57,965 bases of DNA from NCBI GenBank assembly GCA_033557685.1, contig JAWQRN010000011.1:1-57965 (forward strand), in the 5' to 3' direction. Positions 1-11,164 of the stretch are shown here, piece after piece. Made by a program: the position numbers and the translations under genes. Position 1 is the stretch's first letter. Each line of letters begins with the position of its first letter. Source of the DNA: Sperchopsis tessellata (Eukaryota > Arthropoda > Insecta > Coleoptera > Hydrophilidae). Under the pieces are notes generated by a model. The model was not told where the DNA came from and ran no database searches. It worked only from the letters and a program-made list of their open reading frames with translations.

Positions 1-170
1 CTCCAGTCCTTGCCTATATAAGCTTGATCCGGCCGAGTTTGGATCAGTGCAGTGAATTCATTTATTGAAGTAACATTCTCGCCTTGAAAATGTCCTTTGC
101 AACAGTCGACGAAACGTCGGCCTTGTCAGAGCCTCTATATGGTTTCCACCCGGAAACAACATTCATACAG
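1..170 (+). repeat. Dispersed repeat family R1, copy A (cut by window start)
   Basis: This stretch matches copies at 2953-3150 and 29619-29765 on the opposite strand. Shared parts are a TATATAAG/TATAAGC box, a GATCAGTGCAG stretch like an arthropod initiator, the block AATGTCC...GACGAAACGTC, and the hairpin GTTTCCACCCGGAAAC. In the other copies the unit continues to a TATTACA end. The promoter-like 5' part and the terminal CA suggest an LTR or a Penelope-type terminal repeat; a SINE is also possible. The short ORF running through it (84-305) recurs in copy D and is read here as a by-product of the repeat. Confidence 0.6.
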
Positions 171-735
171 CTTACAGATGTAATTTTTAATTCTCAAAAA
201 ATTATTTACCATTTAAAATTTTGCTCTAAAAGACATGAACCAATATTTGGAGAAGTCCAGTTTTACATGGGAAGTCCCAAGATCAACTTTATATCCTCAA
301 TATGATGGGTATGGGTAATCCATTATGCTGTATCATAGAGAGCTTTGAATATTTGCTAAAATTGATTACAAACAAAAACTTTAAAAATAACTGAAATTTT
401 AGAGCCTCAGAAGCCATATAGGTTGGAGAGTAGGGGCTTCAATTCAACTAAGCAACTCCGTGGTGGCTGGAGTTTGTCCCGGCGAAAAATCGCAGGGGCT
501 TGGAATTAAATCAAAAAAATAAAGATTTAAGGCTATAAAAATTAGCGCTAGGTTGAATGGCTTGTGCCAACCAAATTAAAAAAAATAACTGTAATTTTTT
601 TATTACAAACTAAAATGATCTTGCATTTGGTGATAATTTTCTAGTGCATAGAATATTAGAAGAAATCCTTCACATACCAAAACAAAACAGCTGTATTCAC
701 AACAAATCATTTTATTAAAAACTATTATACACAAT
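171..735. other. AT-rich non-coding stretch
   Basis: I recognise no gene here. On the minus strand it lies downstream of the SLX9 coding region. TTTATT near 736-741 reads AATAAA on that strand and is a plausible poly(A) signal for it. Confidence 0.4.
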
Positions 736-755
736 TTTATTTATCTACTTATGAT

Positions 756-1376
756 TCATTTCTTTTTTAGTACCTTTTCATTTTGTACTATGTTTTTTAC
801 ATGTTCTGTAACTGCTAGCATAGGATTTGCCAAAATATGTTTGTTATCTATAAGTTTCTTAAAACTTTGTACACCTTCCACTAAGTTCCTTTTTCTTCTA
901 GATGCTTTCTGTATTCCTTTGGGCTTAGTAACTTGCTCTACTTTCGTAGTGCTACTCCTACTTTTCAACAATGATTCTAATGAAGGCAGTGCATCATGAA
1001 GTGGATTTGTATCACCAATGACAGCAGTACTTTTCCTCTTTTTCCTTTTTTGTGTCTCTTTTTTTAGTTGATTGACTGTATCGATTTTGCGCAGCAAAAG
1101 TTCTTTCCTTAATTTTAATTTTTCCTTCTTAGATAGTACTTTATCTTCTCCCATTTGAGACTTCAAAGATTTGAAGGATTTAACACTTCTGGTATCATCA
1201 GAGAGTTTACTAGTCAGATTATTTAAATCTATATTAATTCCAGCAAATAAATCTTCTGTAGGTTTAAAAATCAGTGGGTCCGATGTGTCCATAACATTTC
1301 CTGCAGGAGCAGTTACTTCTGGTTTGTTTTTTGAGGGAGAGTGAAGTTTTTGCCTTTGTCTTCTTTGTTTACCCAT
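756..1376 (-). CDS. SLX9: Ribosome biogenesis protein SLX9 homolog (FAM207A)
   Basis: This is a 206-residue single-coding-exon protein of the SLX9/FAM207 family. In yeast, SLX9 assists 40S subunit maturation and export from the nucleolus. What is seen: a basic N-terminus starting MGKQRRQRQK; a central 'LFAGINIDLNNLTSKL' block; an SVKSFKSLKSQ stretch; a lysine-rich helix around residues 83-115 with the family's KKEKLKLRKE run; and the diagnostic GDTNPLHDALPSLESLL at about 121-137, followed by a basic C-terminal half. Length matches animal homologs. The ATG follows a splice acceptor (TTTCTTTCCAG, exon from about 1391 on the minus strand), so a non-coding 5' exon probably lies further right. The function in this species is inferred from the family. 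Confidence 0.85.
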   Translation of the reverse strand: MGKQRRQRQKLHSPSKNKPEVTAPAGNVMDTSDPLIFKPTEDLFAGINIDLNNLTSKLSDDTRSVKSFKSLKSQMGEDKVLSKKEKLKLRKELLLRKIDTVNQLKKETQKRKKRKSTAVIGDTNPLHDALPSLESLLKSRSSTTKVEQVTKPKGIQKASRRKRNLVEGVQSFKKLIDNKHILANPMLAVTEHVKNIVQNEKVLKKK

Positions 1377-1393
1377 TTTTTGTATTATGTTCT

Positions 1394-2034
1394 GGAAAGA
1401 AAGAAAATAGTTTACTTGTTTGTTTTACGTTACACTATTAAATTATTTATTAAAAAGCAAAATTGTAAGATATAAATAGAAACACAGTAATTATCAGTTA
1501 TTAGACAAAATGTATATCATGCCTTTTGATGAAAACATTGATACTATCTTTCATTTAGTTTTTAAACAAATTGTTCTAAACAAACACATATAATGGATGG
1601 GCCATACATGGATATTTCAGGTAGTTATAATGTAACCATGACAGTAAACCTGGAGATTATACCCTGATTACCTATACTTGATTGACGATGATTGGTAGCA
1701 AAAATTTGTACTGAATTTTCAAGGATACAAGCTTGAAAGTGAAAATGAATTGTGAACAACTGGAGGTAGTGATAAAATAATATATTTTTGGGCGATTGTG
1801 GATAGATATTAGAGATTTATTAATCATGCATAATACATCTACAAAAAGTTTTGAAAAACTTTTGCTCATGTTTGTTGTTGTCTTTAGCTTTGGTCGCAAC
1901 TGCTTCTTTCACAATTGTGTGACCACATTTTGTCTGTGGTACAATATGATATTTGCTTGATGACAGTGCAATTGATTGACTTCAAATATTACACAACAAT
2001 GGCATGATGTTAATTTTAAAGTGTAATAGATTCA
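1394..2034. other. Probable 5'-UTR intron of SLX9, no gene seen
   Basis: This AT-rich sequence lies upstream of the minus-strand acceptor at about 1392-1393. I did not find the upstream non-coding exon. Short ORFs here have no recognisable domain. Confidence 0.35.
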
Positions 2035-2140
2035 GTATAAATACTGAATGAATTAAAGCGGTGAAACATTAAACAGTCGTGTGAATACCAAGCTATAATG
2101 TTTATACATAAGTTGATGATGGGTGATGCTCCAGTATATT
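2035..2140 (+). pseudogene. LINE reverse-transcriptase C-terminal relic
   Basis: One plus frame reads ILNELKR, a stop, then NIKQSCEYQAIMFIHKLMMG. This resembles the region after the reverse transcriptase palm in the LINE at 26082-26743 (MLNELQWLNIRQLCEYLAMI). Only about 35 codons remain and there are in-frame stops. It is a dead fragment. Confidence 0.55.
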
Positions 2141-2952
2141 TTTGAAATGTGTGCTTTGTTGTAGTAGCGATGGGACGGTCAAGAACAGTTCGCTTAAAAG
2201 AACGATCCATCATACTGAAGCGCACGAACCGTTCATTCATGGAAATGAATCGTCGTTCACTACTGCTGTACTGCATCTTGTTGTCACCGATCGATGATCC
2301 ATGGATGATTGTTCATGAACGAACTACCTATATCAGGGAATGAATGTACAAACGCATCTTGTCTGGTTAGAACCTGTCCATTTTTCGCCGGTCATAGACA
2401 TTCAGAACACCGAGTTTCAATGACTGAACCCACCTAATATTATTTGTTGTAGCTATTTTATTGATTTAATATATATTTTACAGTATTAACATTGTACAAT
2501 GCATTTTATAAATTACATGTAACACACGGATTAAGCTTAACTAAGGACCTGTTTACAGTTTACTTTTATTATAAATACTGTGTTTACAAAATTATACAAA
2601 GTCTACAGTTGGTGATTTCTAGTATTAGAGTGGGAACCAGAACATTGACTATAAATAGCACGACTGCTACATACATATCGACATTATTTTTAATTAAAAA
2701 AAAATGTGTTAAATTTTATTTGATTAATATATTTATTTTGTAATAGTCTAGTAGATATCTACCGTGACCGTGGTGTACGTACAGAACTAATACTTCTTAG
2801 AGAATATTTTAAGTAAATTTAGTGAAAGAGATAGAAAATATTTTTAATTATTTAAACAAGTGGTAAATATAAACAAATCTACTAAAATAAATAATATTTA
2901 TATAGAAATATAAACAAATTTAAATATAAATAAGTAAAATTATGATATTATA
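2141..2952. other. Non-coding stretch, AT-rich towards its right end
   Basis: No recognisable gene. From 2150 to 2340 there are several GAACG/CGTTC-type words in both orientations, which could be a decayed miniature DNA transposon, but I could not define ends. Confidence 0.3.
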
Positions 2953-3150
2953 TGTAATAGACTTCCACGGTAATTATCTGTATGAATGTTGTTTCCGGGT
3001 GGAAACCGTGTAGAGGCCGACGTTTCGTCTACTGTTGCAAGGGACATTTTCAAGGCGAGTGATGTTACTTCAATAAATTAATTCACTGCACTGATCCGAA
3101 CTCGGCCGGTTCATGCTTATACAGGCATGGCCTGGAGTGGGGGATGCGCA
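2953..3150 (-). repeat. Dispersed repeat family R1, copy B
   Basis: Read on the minus strand this matches copy A and extends it. The TATAAGC box, GATCAGTGCAG, TCGCCTTGAAAATGTCC, GACGAAACGTCGGCC and the GTTTCCACCCGGAAAC hairpin are followed by CCGTGGAAGTCTATTACA at the left end. Sequence to about 3250 may also belong to it. The common end at TGTAATAG is shared with copies C and D and marks one element boundary. Confidence 0.6.
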
Positions 3151-3422
3151 CTAGCGCATGGACTTTGCGTTTGGACTAACATTGCCGAGTGCAAGAGAGA
3201 AATAAGAGAGGGGTATTCGCCAAGCAATTGGGAGTTGAAAACCATCGTCCCTATTGACGCCCCAACAATATCAACGATAATTCCAATCACTACTTAGTAG
3301 TGATGCCCATTGATATAATACATAGAATAGAGACTGGTTTTTTCTTTTGTGGAAAGCCTGTATAAATATGTCAGTTATAATTCTGTATTTTCTACAATTG
3401 ACATTAGGTTGAACGATCAGTG

Positions 3423-4600
3423 TTAACCCCTTAAAGTGCACACTCAAATTAATTCGAGCGTATAATACTGACAAATGTGCACAAATGAGCAGCAATGCAT
3501 TTTATGTTAGCAAAATGTACGTACTCGAGTTTAATACTTTTTGTAACTACAAGCTTCAAAAGAACGGCTTTTCAAAAATTTGGTTTGCAACTATTATCTA
3601 CAAAGTTGAAATAAAAATGTAAGTATAACAGACAGTTTTTTCTTGGCGTGTCACATCTGACATATTCTAGAGCAGTTCTTTATTGGTCTTACAACTAATA
3701 AGAAGTTATTTCCTTATTAGTTGTACAACTAATAAGACGTTTCTCTGATTACATTATTAAAGAGACAATTGTTTGTTTTTATAATATATTGCTTTACCTT
3801 TACACTGCTTTGTGTATTATTTATTCTTGAATTGAACAATGTTTTAATATAGTTTATTATACATATATTTTATTTTGCATTTTAGACTTAGAATAAAATT
3901 TCGATAGCTTAGTGACTTAGATTCAGATTTTGAATATGAAACTCTGTCAGAAAGCAGCTCGAAAGAAAGCGACGAGAGCAATATTGATTCTGCGGAGAGT
4001 TTGGCTGAGGATTCATCTACTGATTGGAAGCAGATACGCACTATCAACCAGATCTACCTCATCCATTCGTTTATTGGCTTTCCAGGAAGTACTTTTCTCC
4101 TTTTGGGCATTTTTGATCAATTAGAATATTTCCAGCTATTCATAGATGACTCAAGGTTAGATTTATTAGTTTTGGAAACCAATAGATATGCAACAAGTTC
4201 ATAAAAATTAAATGATGATCTTTCTGGCAATAAATATACTATAGGGCTTTAAAAAAAAACAGATGAAAGAATGTACTATGGCCCAGCAATGAAATATTTT
4301 CAAAGCCCATTTTCTCAAAAAGAAATTTACATTTTTATAATAATAAAGACTTTGACCGTGCTACACACCCAAATTCAAAGCTAAATAAAATTTGGCCCAT
4401 TTTTGAACATATAAATAGTAAATGATCTGGTTTGTATATACCGGAGAGAGACATTACGAACGATGAAAACCTGATGATATATAAAAGTAGGCTAGGCCTA
4501 TATTACAACAGATTAGTGGGAAGTAATTCATAAGGGAATACTTCAGTGAAACGGAAAAGCTTATCAAGCATATCTTAAAGATGTAATATAGAGGAAGGGG
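3423..4600 (+). mobile_element. piggyBac-type DNA transposon relic
   Basis: Frames between about 3900 and 4520 read an acidic N-terminus (ESSSKESDESN), then GFPGS...LEYFQLFIDD and LVLETNRYA. Further on come NKIWPIFEHINS and ITNDENLMIYKSRL. These are signatures of the DDE_Tnp_1_7 transposase family; the Asp in the last block corresponds to the first catalytic acidic residue. Several frameshifts and stops make it inactive. On the left, TTAA at 3423-3426 followed by CCCCTTAAAGTGCAC is a candidate target site plus terminal repeat. I found no right end. The boundary is an inference; the transposase identity is well supported. Confidence 0.7.
3713..3736. repeat. Perfect 24-bp palindrome inside the piggyBac relic
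   Basis: CTTATTAGTTGT is followed directly by its exact reverse complement. A further direct copy of ACAACTAATAAG lies about 35 bp to the left (3692-3703). It may be a sub-terminal transposase-binding repeat. Confidence 0.7.
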
Positions 4601-4699
4601 AATTCGGAAGCTGCAGGTATTCTCACATTAGTAAAAATAATGGACATTCAATTAGTAAATGTTTAACTGTAATGTTATCATTATAATGGGTTTACCTTG

Positions 4700-6030
4700 A
4701 GGAATTTTGTTTGAGCAGAGGATGGGAGTGGCTAAACCTGCAATGACCAATCCTGTCGGGTAAGGAGTACCTCCCTACGTCTTCAAGCTGTGTGGACGAA
4801 AGCCAGGGTTTCACAGATTTCTTAATCTCCCTAACTTTATTATCCTACACTGATGACCAAGCACTCTGCGACGGATTCATATATTTTGGTCTTTACAAAA
4901 TTTTCAAATGACTAAGCATTGAACAGGAAAGGCCCTCTATACAGGCAAGTTACAGAGCCTTATCAGCCTGCTCATTTCCTGGTATGCTTATGTAACCTGA
5001 AATCTAAATGAAAATTACCTCCTTGTATTGTTGCTGAAGGGATAATAAACTCTTGTGGAGTAAGTTAGTAAGGGGATTGTGGGTAAAATAATTGGAAAGG
5101 GATAGAAGGCCGCTCAAACTGTTAATAACAGGCAGGAATGTTTTATATTGGGAACAGGATATCATTGATAGAGTTGAATAGATAAATTTTCTGCACTCAC
5201 TATTGAACTAATATCTGCTAGTTTTCTCTTGACTGAAATATGATCATATCCAGTCACAAATCCTTCACTTCGGTCTAACTTTGAGCCATCAGTGTAAATA
5301 ATTTTGTGCGTTAAGTTTTCTCTAAAATACTTGAGCCATCAGTGTAAATAATTTTGTGTGTTGTTTTCTCTAAAGTACTGACTGTATTTGGTGGGGGTAG
5401 TAGTTGACGGGAAGTTATTGAGTCGATACACAATGGAAAGTTGCTGTAATAACCAAGAAGGGACTGAGAGTGTTTTTGAGGTATAAGCAGTGAAGGCCGG
5501 TCAATTCTTAGTTTTTGCAAAATGTTTTTAAGCCAGAATTCAATCAGATACTTCAACTGGGTAGGAGGGAAGTTGTCAAATACATGTAAGAGATTGAAGG
5601 ATGGGATCTCAGAAATGATCACTGCGCTCAATATAAATACTGGGAATATAACTCGTTCTGAATGCTCCTGTGTCAAGACAAATTCCTCAATAGTAAATGG
5701 GGTCTAATATATGGAAGACTTTGGGGATTTATGGAATAAATGTTGAAAAATGTAATGACAGTTGCTAAATATAAAACTATCATATCTATATGTAGTTGTG
5801 CCAAAGAAGTAGTGGATGACAGCATCAGAAAACAAAACTATCTCTTCCATACTGTAAATCAGCTTTGTTAACTCTGCATAGTAATAGCAGAGTAACATCG
5901 TGACTAACACACCAGGGCATGTTAACTCGTAGGGAGGTAGATGTACACAGGACCTTTTAGAGAAAATCCAAAGCCCAGGGCAACTGATATTTTTGAGGCT
6001 CTTCATAATTGAAATGTATGGGGAAGACAA
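4700..6030 (-). mobile_element. LINE relic with RNase H domain
   Basis: On the minus strand the frame from 5676 leftwards ends in THKIIYTDGSS, the first-strand motif of RNase H. The following stretch reads KLDRSEGFVTGYDHISVKRK. Further left are decayed remnants resembling the C-terminal tail of retrotransposon ORF2. The frame to the right (5704-6030) lacks a confident match and may be the linker between reverse transcriptase and RNase H. Stops and frameshifts are frequent. RNase H points to a LINE clade that carries this domain, such as I or Loa. It could not be assigned further. Confidence 0.55.
5281..5378. repeat. 50-bp tandem duplication over the RNase H motif
   Basis: TTGAGCCATCAGTGTAAATA begins at 5281 and again at 5331, and the two units are nearly identical. 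On the minus strand this duplicates the IIYTDGS catalytic motif of the LINE relic. Confidence 0.8.
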
Positions 6031-6039
6031 TATAAAATG

Positions 6040-7150
6040 TTAATGCTTGTTCAGTTGTATGCTTTCCGTGCTTTTGCACTAGCAGATTCACTTATTCTTT
6101 CAAAGTAATCTAAAATACGCGCTTTCTGGAAATTTATGTTTATTATCAACACTCCATTTACTCACTCTTTTTTTAATTCTTTTCAGATCACTGAAGGATC
6201 TTTCTCCTTCAGCCACACTCAGAGGCATGACTAAAAAATACGTAGCATGATCCTATATTAGGTAATATATTCAGGAACCATTACCAATATTTTCTTGAAA
6301 TAATTCTGTAGGTTTCGTGCTGCTTAAAATTGGATTTGTAAACATGCTTCAGTAGCATTAATTCTTTTATTCCTTTTTCATAATTCATTTTTAGTAATTT
6401 TGCCTTTGAAACTATATTCTCCTGATTCAATTCAAAATAATTGCAAATAGAAGAAATGACTTGAAATCTACGCTTAAATCCATCATTATTGAATCGATGA
6501 TTTTGTCAAAAACTTTAAAATTAAAATATTCTTCAGCAGATGTTTGGTCCTTTAATTGGAGATTAAATTCAAATTTTACAAGAACTGACTTCCAAGGTCC
6601 CTTAAGTTGTTTTATATCTTCAATTAGGCTCTCAATATTATCTTTTACTTCAACCAGTGTTGCTAAGAGGGCTTTGATAATATGAATTGTTTAATGTAAT
6701 AGCTCCAGCAATTTCAACCAAACTGTAGATATCACAACACAAATATTTTTCAAATGCAGGAATCTGTTTTTATACATCAAATTCATTTAAAGAAGATCGT
6801 AAAGATTTCAAATGTAGACCTACTGGTTTGACCGCATCTATCCCTGCTGACCATCTTGTCTTTGAAATGTTGTACAAAGAAAAAATTCAAAATGTTTTTT
6901 TTAAAACCTCCTATACTTTTGATTTTTTTTTTAATTATAAATTTGCTGGTCAGTAGCAAAGAAAGTTATAGCTTTTTTGCCAGATTCTGCTGTATCCACT
7001 CCAACAAGATTTAAAGTATGATTTTCACAGCTACAGAATGTATAGTTGCTATTTTCACATAAATTAATTGCTTGCACCCCATTATATTATCCCATCATAT
7101 TTGCTCCATTATCGTAACCTTTTTTAAAATTTAATTTAAAAATTATAAGA
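6040..7150 (-). mobile_element. hAT transposase relic, ZMYM1-like (DUF4371 type)
   Basis: Reading leftwards on the minus strand, the sequence first gives GYDNGANMMG, NGVQAINL and CENHTLNLVGVDTAESGKKA, a block typical of the ZMYM1-like hAT transposase core. At the far end, around 6170-6230, it gives MPLSVAEGERSFSDLKRIKK, the hAT C-terminal dimerisation signature. The order is correct for one element, but stops and frameshifts separate the blocks. I saw no terminal repeats or 8-bp target duplication. The short plus-strand ORF at 6461-6685 is an antisense shadow. Confidence 0.7.
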
Positions 7151-7531
7151 TATAGCTCGAAAACACGATTTTAATGAAAAGGTGAAGTACTACTACTCTA
7201 ATAATGGCTGTATATAATAAGTGGCCTCTGAGGGTCGTACCTGAAGAACCTGTTTCAGAGAATTGATTCAAATTATAAAGTCAGAGAGACATTGGTGTTC
7301 CACAAAGCATGCCACAAGCAACAAATACTTTTCAATTTAAAGATCAAACCTGTTTTCTCTACAGATGTGGTAACACTGGTGAAAATCAGATATCGTCTGT
7401 TTAAACGACGAAAACAACCAGGTCTCCTTTACTTTGCCTGAACAAGTGTTATGTGATAATATAAACATGCTGTGTTTTTATGTAGATCCTAAACCTAACA
7501 TATCGAGACAATGAAAGTCACTTAGCAAATT

Positions 7532-7738
7532 TTGAAGGACTGTGAAGAATTGATTTCAGAGTTTCGTCAATGGAAATATATCTTCAGTAAGAGGGGTGTT
7601 CCACGAGGCAGCGAACTCAGGCCAATCTTAATTATTCTTTATGTGAAGGGTTTTCCCAATAATATTCTGTTTTCCGCTAACACTATTTTCTTCTACAGGT
7701 CGGATATTATAGACGAAAATCAGAAAGTTGAAAGCTAG
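7532..7738 (+). pseudogene. LINE reverse-transcriptase relic (motif B/C region)
   Basis: The 68-residue frame contains FSKRGVPRGSELRPILIILY, a mutated form of the GVPQGSxLGP motif of LINE reverse transcriptases. It is followed by a degraded copy of the YVNDFPN...FADDT region. Nothing upstream or downstream extends it clearly. Confidence 0.6.
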
Positions 7739-8454
7739 TTACAACAAAAAAAGAACCAGAAAATCTCATTTATTTTGGCTAGACTCATCCCGTGTGGCCA
7801 TGTGTACATACTGGGTTTTTGCCTTGCCAAACATTTTATGATGAGCCATTATTGCTTGGCAAATATCATCAATCCCTTTAGGTTTCCTGAAATTGGTTTC
7901 AGAAAGTTGTGTCCTTTGTTTGTCACAAATTACTACTGTTAGATCCTGCCAATTTCATTTATATATGTTCATTGTGTTTTTAAGAGATTAAGTAGCAACT
8001 TTCAATTTAATATATAATTAGAAACAAATTTTTGGGAATAATTAATTGCACTAAGAAAATATTATATACTATACTGATGATTAGTATCAACAAGGCATAG
8101 ACCAAATAAAAAACCATAGTAACAAGATCCACAGCAACTTTATTTAGCTTTGTGCAAAGAGTGATTTGAGGAAGTATAGCTTGAAAAACATAGGTACATA
8201 TTCTTAAAGTATATTTTCAAAACATAGTTTTTATAACAAAATAGCATAACATAAATATCTAATATTTCACCAGAAAAATTATTTAAGTATTTTCTTAAGT
8301 ACATGATTAAAAAAAATATATGTTTCAATCTTTTTGATTTAACTTTGAATTATTTATGGAGGATTTTTAGACGATCCATTGTGGTACCCTTGGTAAACAC
8401 GTATGTTTTAAATTGCTGGTATGCAATAATAAGGCATTGCAGATTATTCAGCAT
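7739..8454. other. Non-coding stretch, 3' flank of the SANT-like gene
   Basis: No gene seen. TTTATT around 8141-8147 reads AATAAA on the minus strand and could be the poly(A) signal of the gene to the right. Confidence 0.35.
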
Positions 8455-9066
8455 TTAAATCGGCTTGTTCTTTTCTTGTTTTAAGAGTGATTCTGGAATA
8501 TTTAAAACATTTAGAGATTCCAAACTTTCAACCTCACTAAGTTCTTTTCTTGAATATGTCTTCGGTCCAGGGGGCTTCAAATCTTGAAGACTTAAATCAA
8601 CAAGAAATTCTGCCTCTTTTTGCAAATCTTCATTGTTAATATTATCTGCAATTTTTACTAGACACTCATTAAAGAAATGTAAAGTACTTCCATTTAACCC
8701 TTTAGCAAGATTTCCCATTGTCAAGTCTTCCAACACCTGATAGCACTCTGATAGTTTAACGTCACCATCTTCGTGATGTTCAAAAAGTTTTAAATATTTG
8801 ATAAGTCTTGATATTGGATACAGCTGAGGAGTTTTAGGAGTTACATGTGTTAATATTTGAATCCACTCATCCATTGGAGCTTCAGATTGTGGAGCACATT
8901 CCTGTTCATAACTTTCTATCGCTTTTTGTTCGTACTTGTTAAGTGCCATTTTAATCGCCATAACACTTTTGAAAGGAAGTTCTTCGGCTATTGCTTGAAT
9001 ATTTGCAGCTCCATGTGTTTGTAAAGCTTCTAGAAGCTTAAATTTCTCATCTGTTGTCCAAACCAT
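8455..9066 (-). CDS. SANT/Myb-like protein, probable SNAPC2-like subunit
   Basis: This is a 203-residue, intact single-coding-exon protein. Residues 1-50 form a SANT/Myb-like helix bundle: a tryptophan at position 3 (MVWTTDEKFKLLEALQTHG), then IQAIAEELPFKS, MAIKMALNKYE. After a short linker comes APMDEWIQIL, then RLIKYLKLF and an LSECYQVLEDLTM helix. The order (SANT-like start, APxxxW, I-x-KYL, LS-helix) recalls vertebrate SNAPC2, a subunit of the complex that activates snRNA promoters. The resemblance was judged by eye from known family features and is moderate. Upstream, TTTCTAAGCAG at about 9090 is a candidate splice acceptor, so a 5' non-coding exon may exist. An alternative is an unrelated Myb-like nuclear protein. 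Confidence 0.6.
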   Translation of the reverse strand: MVWTTDEKFKLLEALQTHGAANIQAIAEELPFKSVMAIKMALNKYEQKAIESYEQECAPQSEAPMDEWIQILTHVTPKTPQLYPISRLIKYLKLFEHHEDGDVKLSECYQVLEDLTMGNLAKGLNGSTLHFFNECLVKIADNINNEDLQKEAEFLVDLSLQDLKPPGPKTYSRKELSEVESLESLNVLNIPESLLKQEKNKPI

Positions 9067-11164
9067 GTTGAAAATGAAATTTTAATCTGCTTAGAAATTT
9101 TCAGAAAATATAAATATTGCAGAGCTCGATGTGGATCACAAAATTAAACCTAGAGTATGAATTTCAACATTAGACACATTACAGAGTCAGTTAATTAATA
9201 ATTCAAATTTTGTTCAAAATAACAAAATATATTTAACATATAGTAGGTACACTCTAAGGTTGTAGGTTTTCAAGGATCTGTTTTATGAACTAGAGACATG
9301 TGGCTGGGAATTCTATTTAGTCTACAAGGACAGGGTTTATAGAGGAGATATGTCATTTGAGACTCCGAACCAATATATCAGGCATATCTTTATTACATCA
9401 GTAAGTCTTATTACAGAATAACAGAACTTTAAAGATAACACCAATTGGCACCCTTTGATCATTTCTTTTAAAACTGAAAGGCACAAATGATTGCTGATGC
9501 TATCTTGCATTTTGAAGCATTTTTTTGTTGGTTTATTTAATATAGGCTTTTTTCATGCATTTATTGACAGAATATTGACAAATACACAAAAAATATATAA
9601 AATAAATATAAATAAGTCATCTGTGGTTATATAGCACAAATATCCTGCTCTTCCTATGAGACCTGCTTTTCAAAACAAAATTAATAAATTACCTAAAATC
9701 TTATAAACATATAACATGCAAAGAGACACAAAATAGAATTTAAAAGTAATGTGAAAATGAGGCTATGAAAAACACCCATGTAAAACAAAAACAAAAAAAC
9801 CTTAAGATCTATTAAACAGATAATCCTTGATATGGTGTTTGATGATAACTGCAAAAATACCTAAAAATCTTCAGGAATTCCATTGGAAATAGCACATACG
9901 TTATACAAAAAAGACCGTCGAAAAAAAGTCTCCTTATGTGGAGAGATAATAATCATTCAATGATGTCGAAGCTTATAGCTATAGACATTCATATGTAATC
10001 TAATTTTCTCATATAAATACAGGGAAGTTCTCTTAATGATACACCTATAAAAGGAACAAACCAAATGTAATGAGATATATGAGAACATCGGCTAATACAG
10101 AAAAGAAAACGATGGTAAGAGTTCTGAACTCTTATTTCTGCATTAATTGCTAAACACGGGGGATGTTTGCTGTATTTTGTGTTTCACCTAGAATCTGGTT
10201 ATGTTAGGTGCATATAATATCATTCGCCTAATACCTATGTAACCCACTGTTTTATGGCCGTACTGGATGACTGTTAGTACTTTTCTCCAAAATTATATAA
10301 AATTGATCATCTAGGCTGGTTTAAAACCAAAAACACCTAGCATCACAGCTCAATAACTATATGGTTATCACCATTCAGCTTTAGTTCACCTGAAGAAATT
10401 GTTTACCGGGCCACAAAATACCTTTTGTTATTTAATAATAATTTCTTAATAATAATAAAGTTTTTGGTACGAGACAAACTAGTCAGTAACAGCATTGGAA
10501 TAAATGGTGCCTCTGTTGAGATAAGTCCAAATAAATCTAAATTTATTATATATATTTATTTATTTAAATTAATTCTTTTTTTGTAAATTTCAATTGATTT
10601 ACTGTTACTTTTCTAATGTAATATTATGTTACATTTGTATTAGATGTTTAATAAAGGTTGTAACAATAAAAATAATATAATAGAAACAGTACTCCAAAAC
10701 AGCCCAGTCCTAACCTAAAATAAAATATTCTAAAGATAGTTCAGTATTTTAGGAAAGAAATCACATAAATTACGAAATCTAATTAACCAGATATAAACTC
10801 AGACAACTTATACACGTACTCCAATTTGTTTTTAAATATTAGTAAGCATTTTTCAGTTCTAATTTCTTCTGGAAGATAGTTCACTTGTGTAAAAGCCGTA
10901 AATGTTTGCTTCAATCAATTTTATTAGTTCTAATTACACAATTTTCATTACAATAGTAAATATAAAACCTGTACTCAGAGTATCGTTAAATGGAACAACA
11001 CAAAAAAGACAGAGAACACAATATGAACAAAATGCAAAAAATAAAACATGTAGATATAATAACACAAAGAATCAAATCAAACAAATTTGACAATACAGCA
11101 GCAATATAAACTGTAGATGTATAAAAAAAAAACACTTGTGGGATATTAAAAAAGATAATGAAGA
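9067..11164. other. AT-rich non-coding region
   Basis: No confident gene. On the minus strand near 9850-9960 a short run (HKETFF.RRSFLYNVCA-like, in broken frame) resembles the extreme C-terminus of LINE ORF2 proteins, but it is too short to call. The rest has no recognisable domain. Confidence 0.35.

Noticed and set aside
84..305. Short ORF recurring in R1 copies A and D (MSxATVDETSA)
   Set aside because: It lies wholly within the repeat, has different C-termini in each copy and lacks any domain. It follows from nucleotide conservation.
6461..6685. 74-residue plus-strand ORF
   Set aside because: It is antisense to the hAT transposase relic, whose dimerisation motif is clear on the minus strand.
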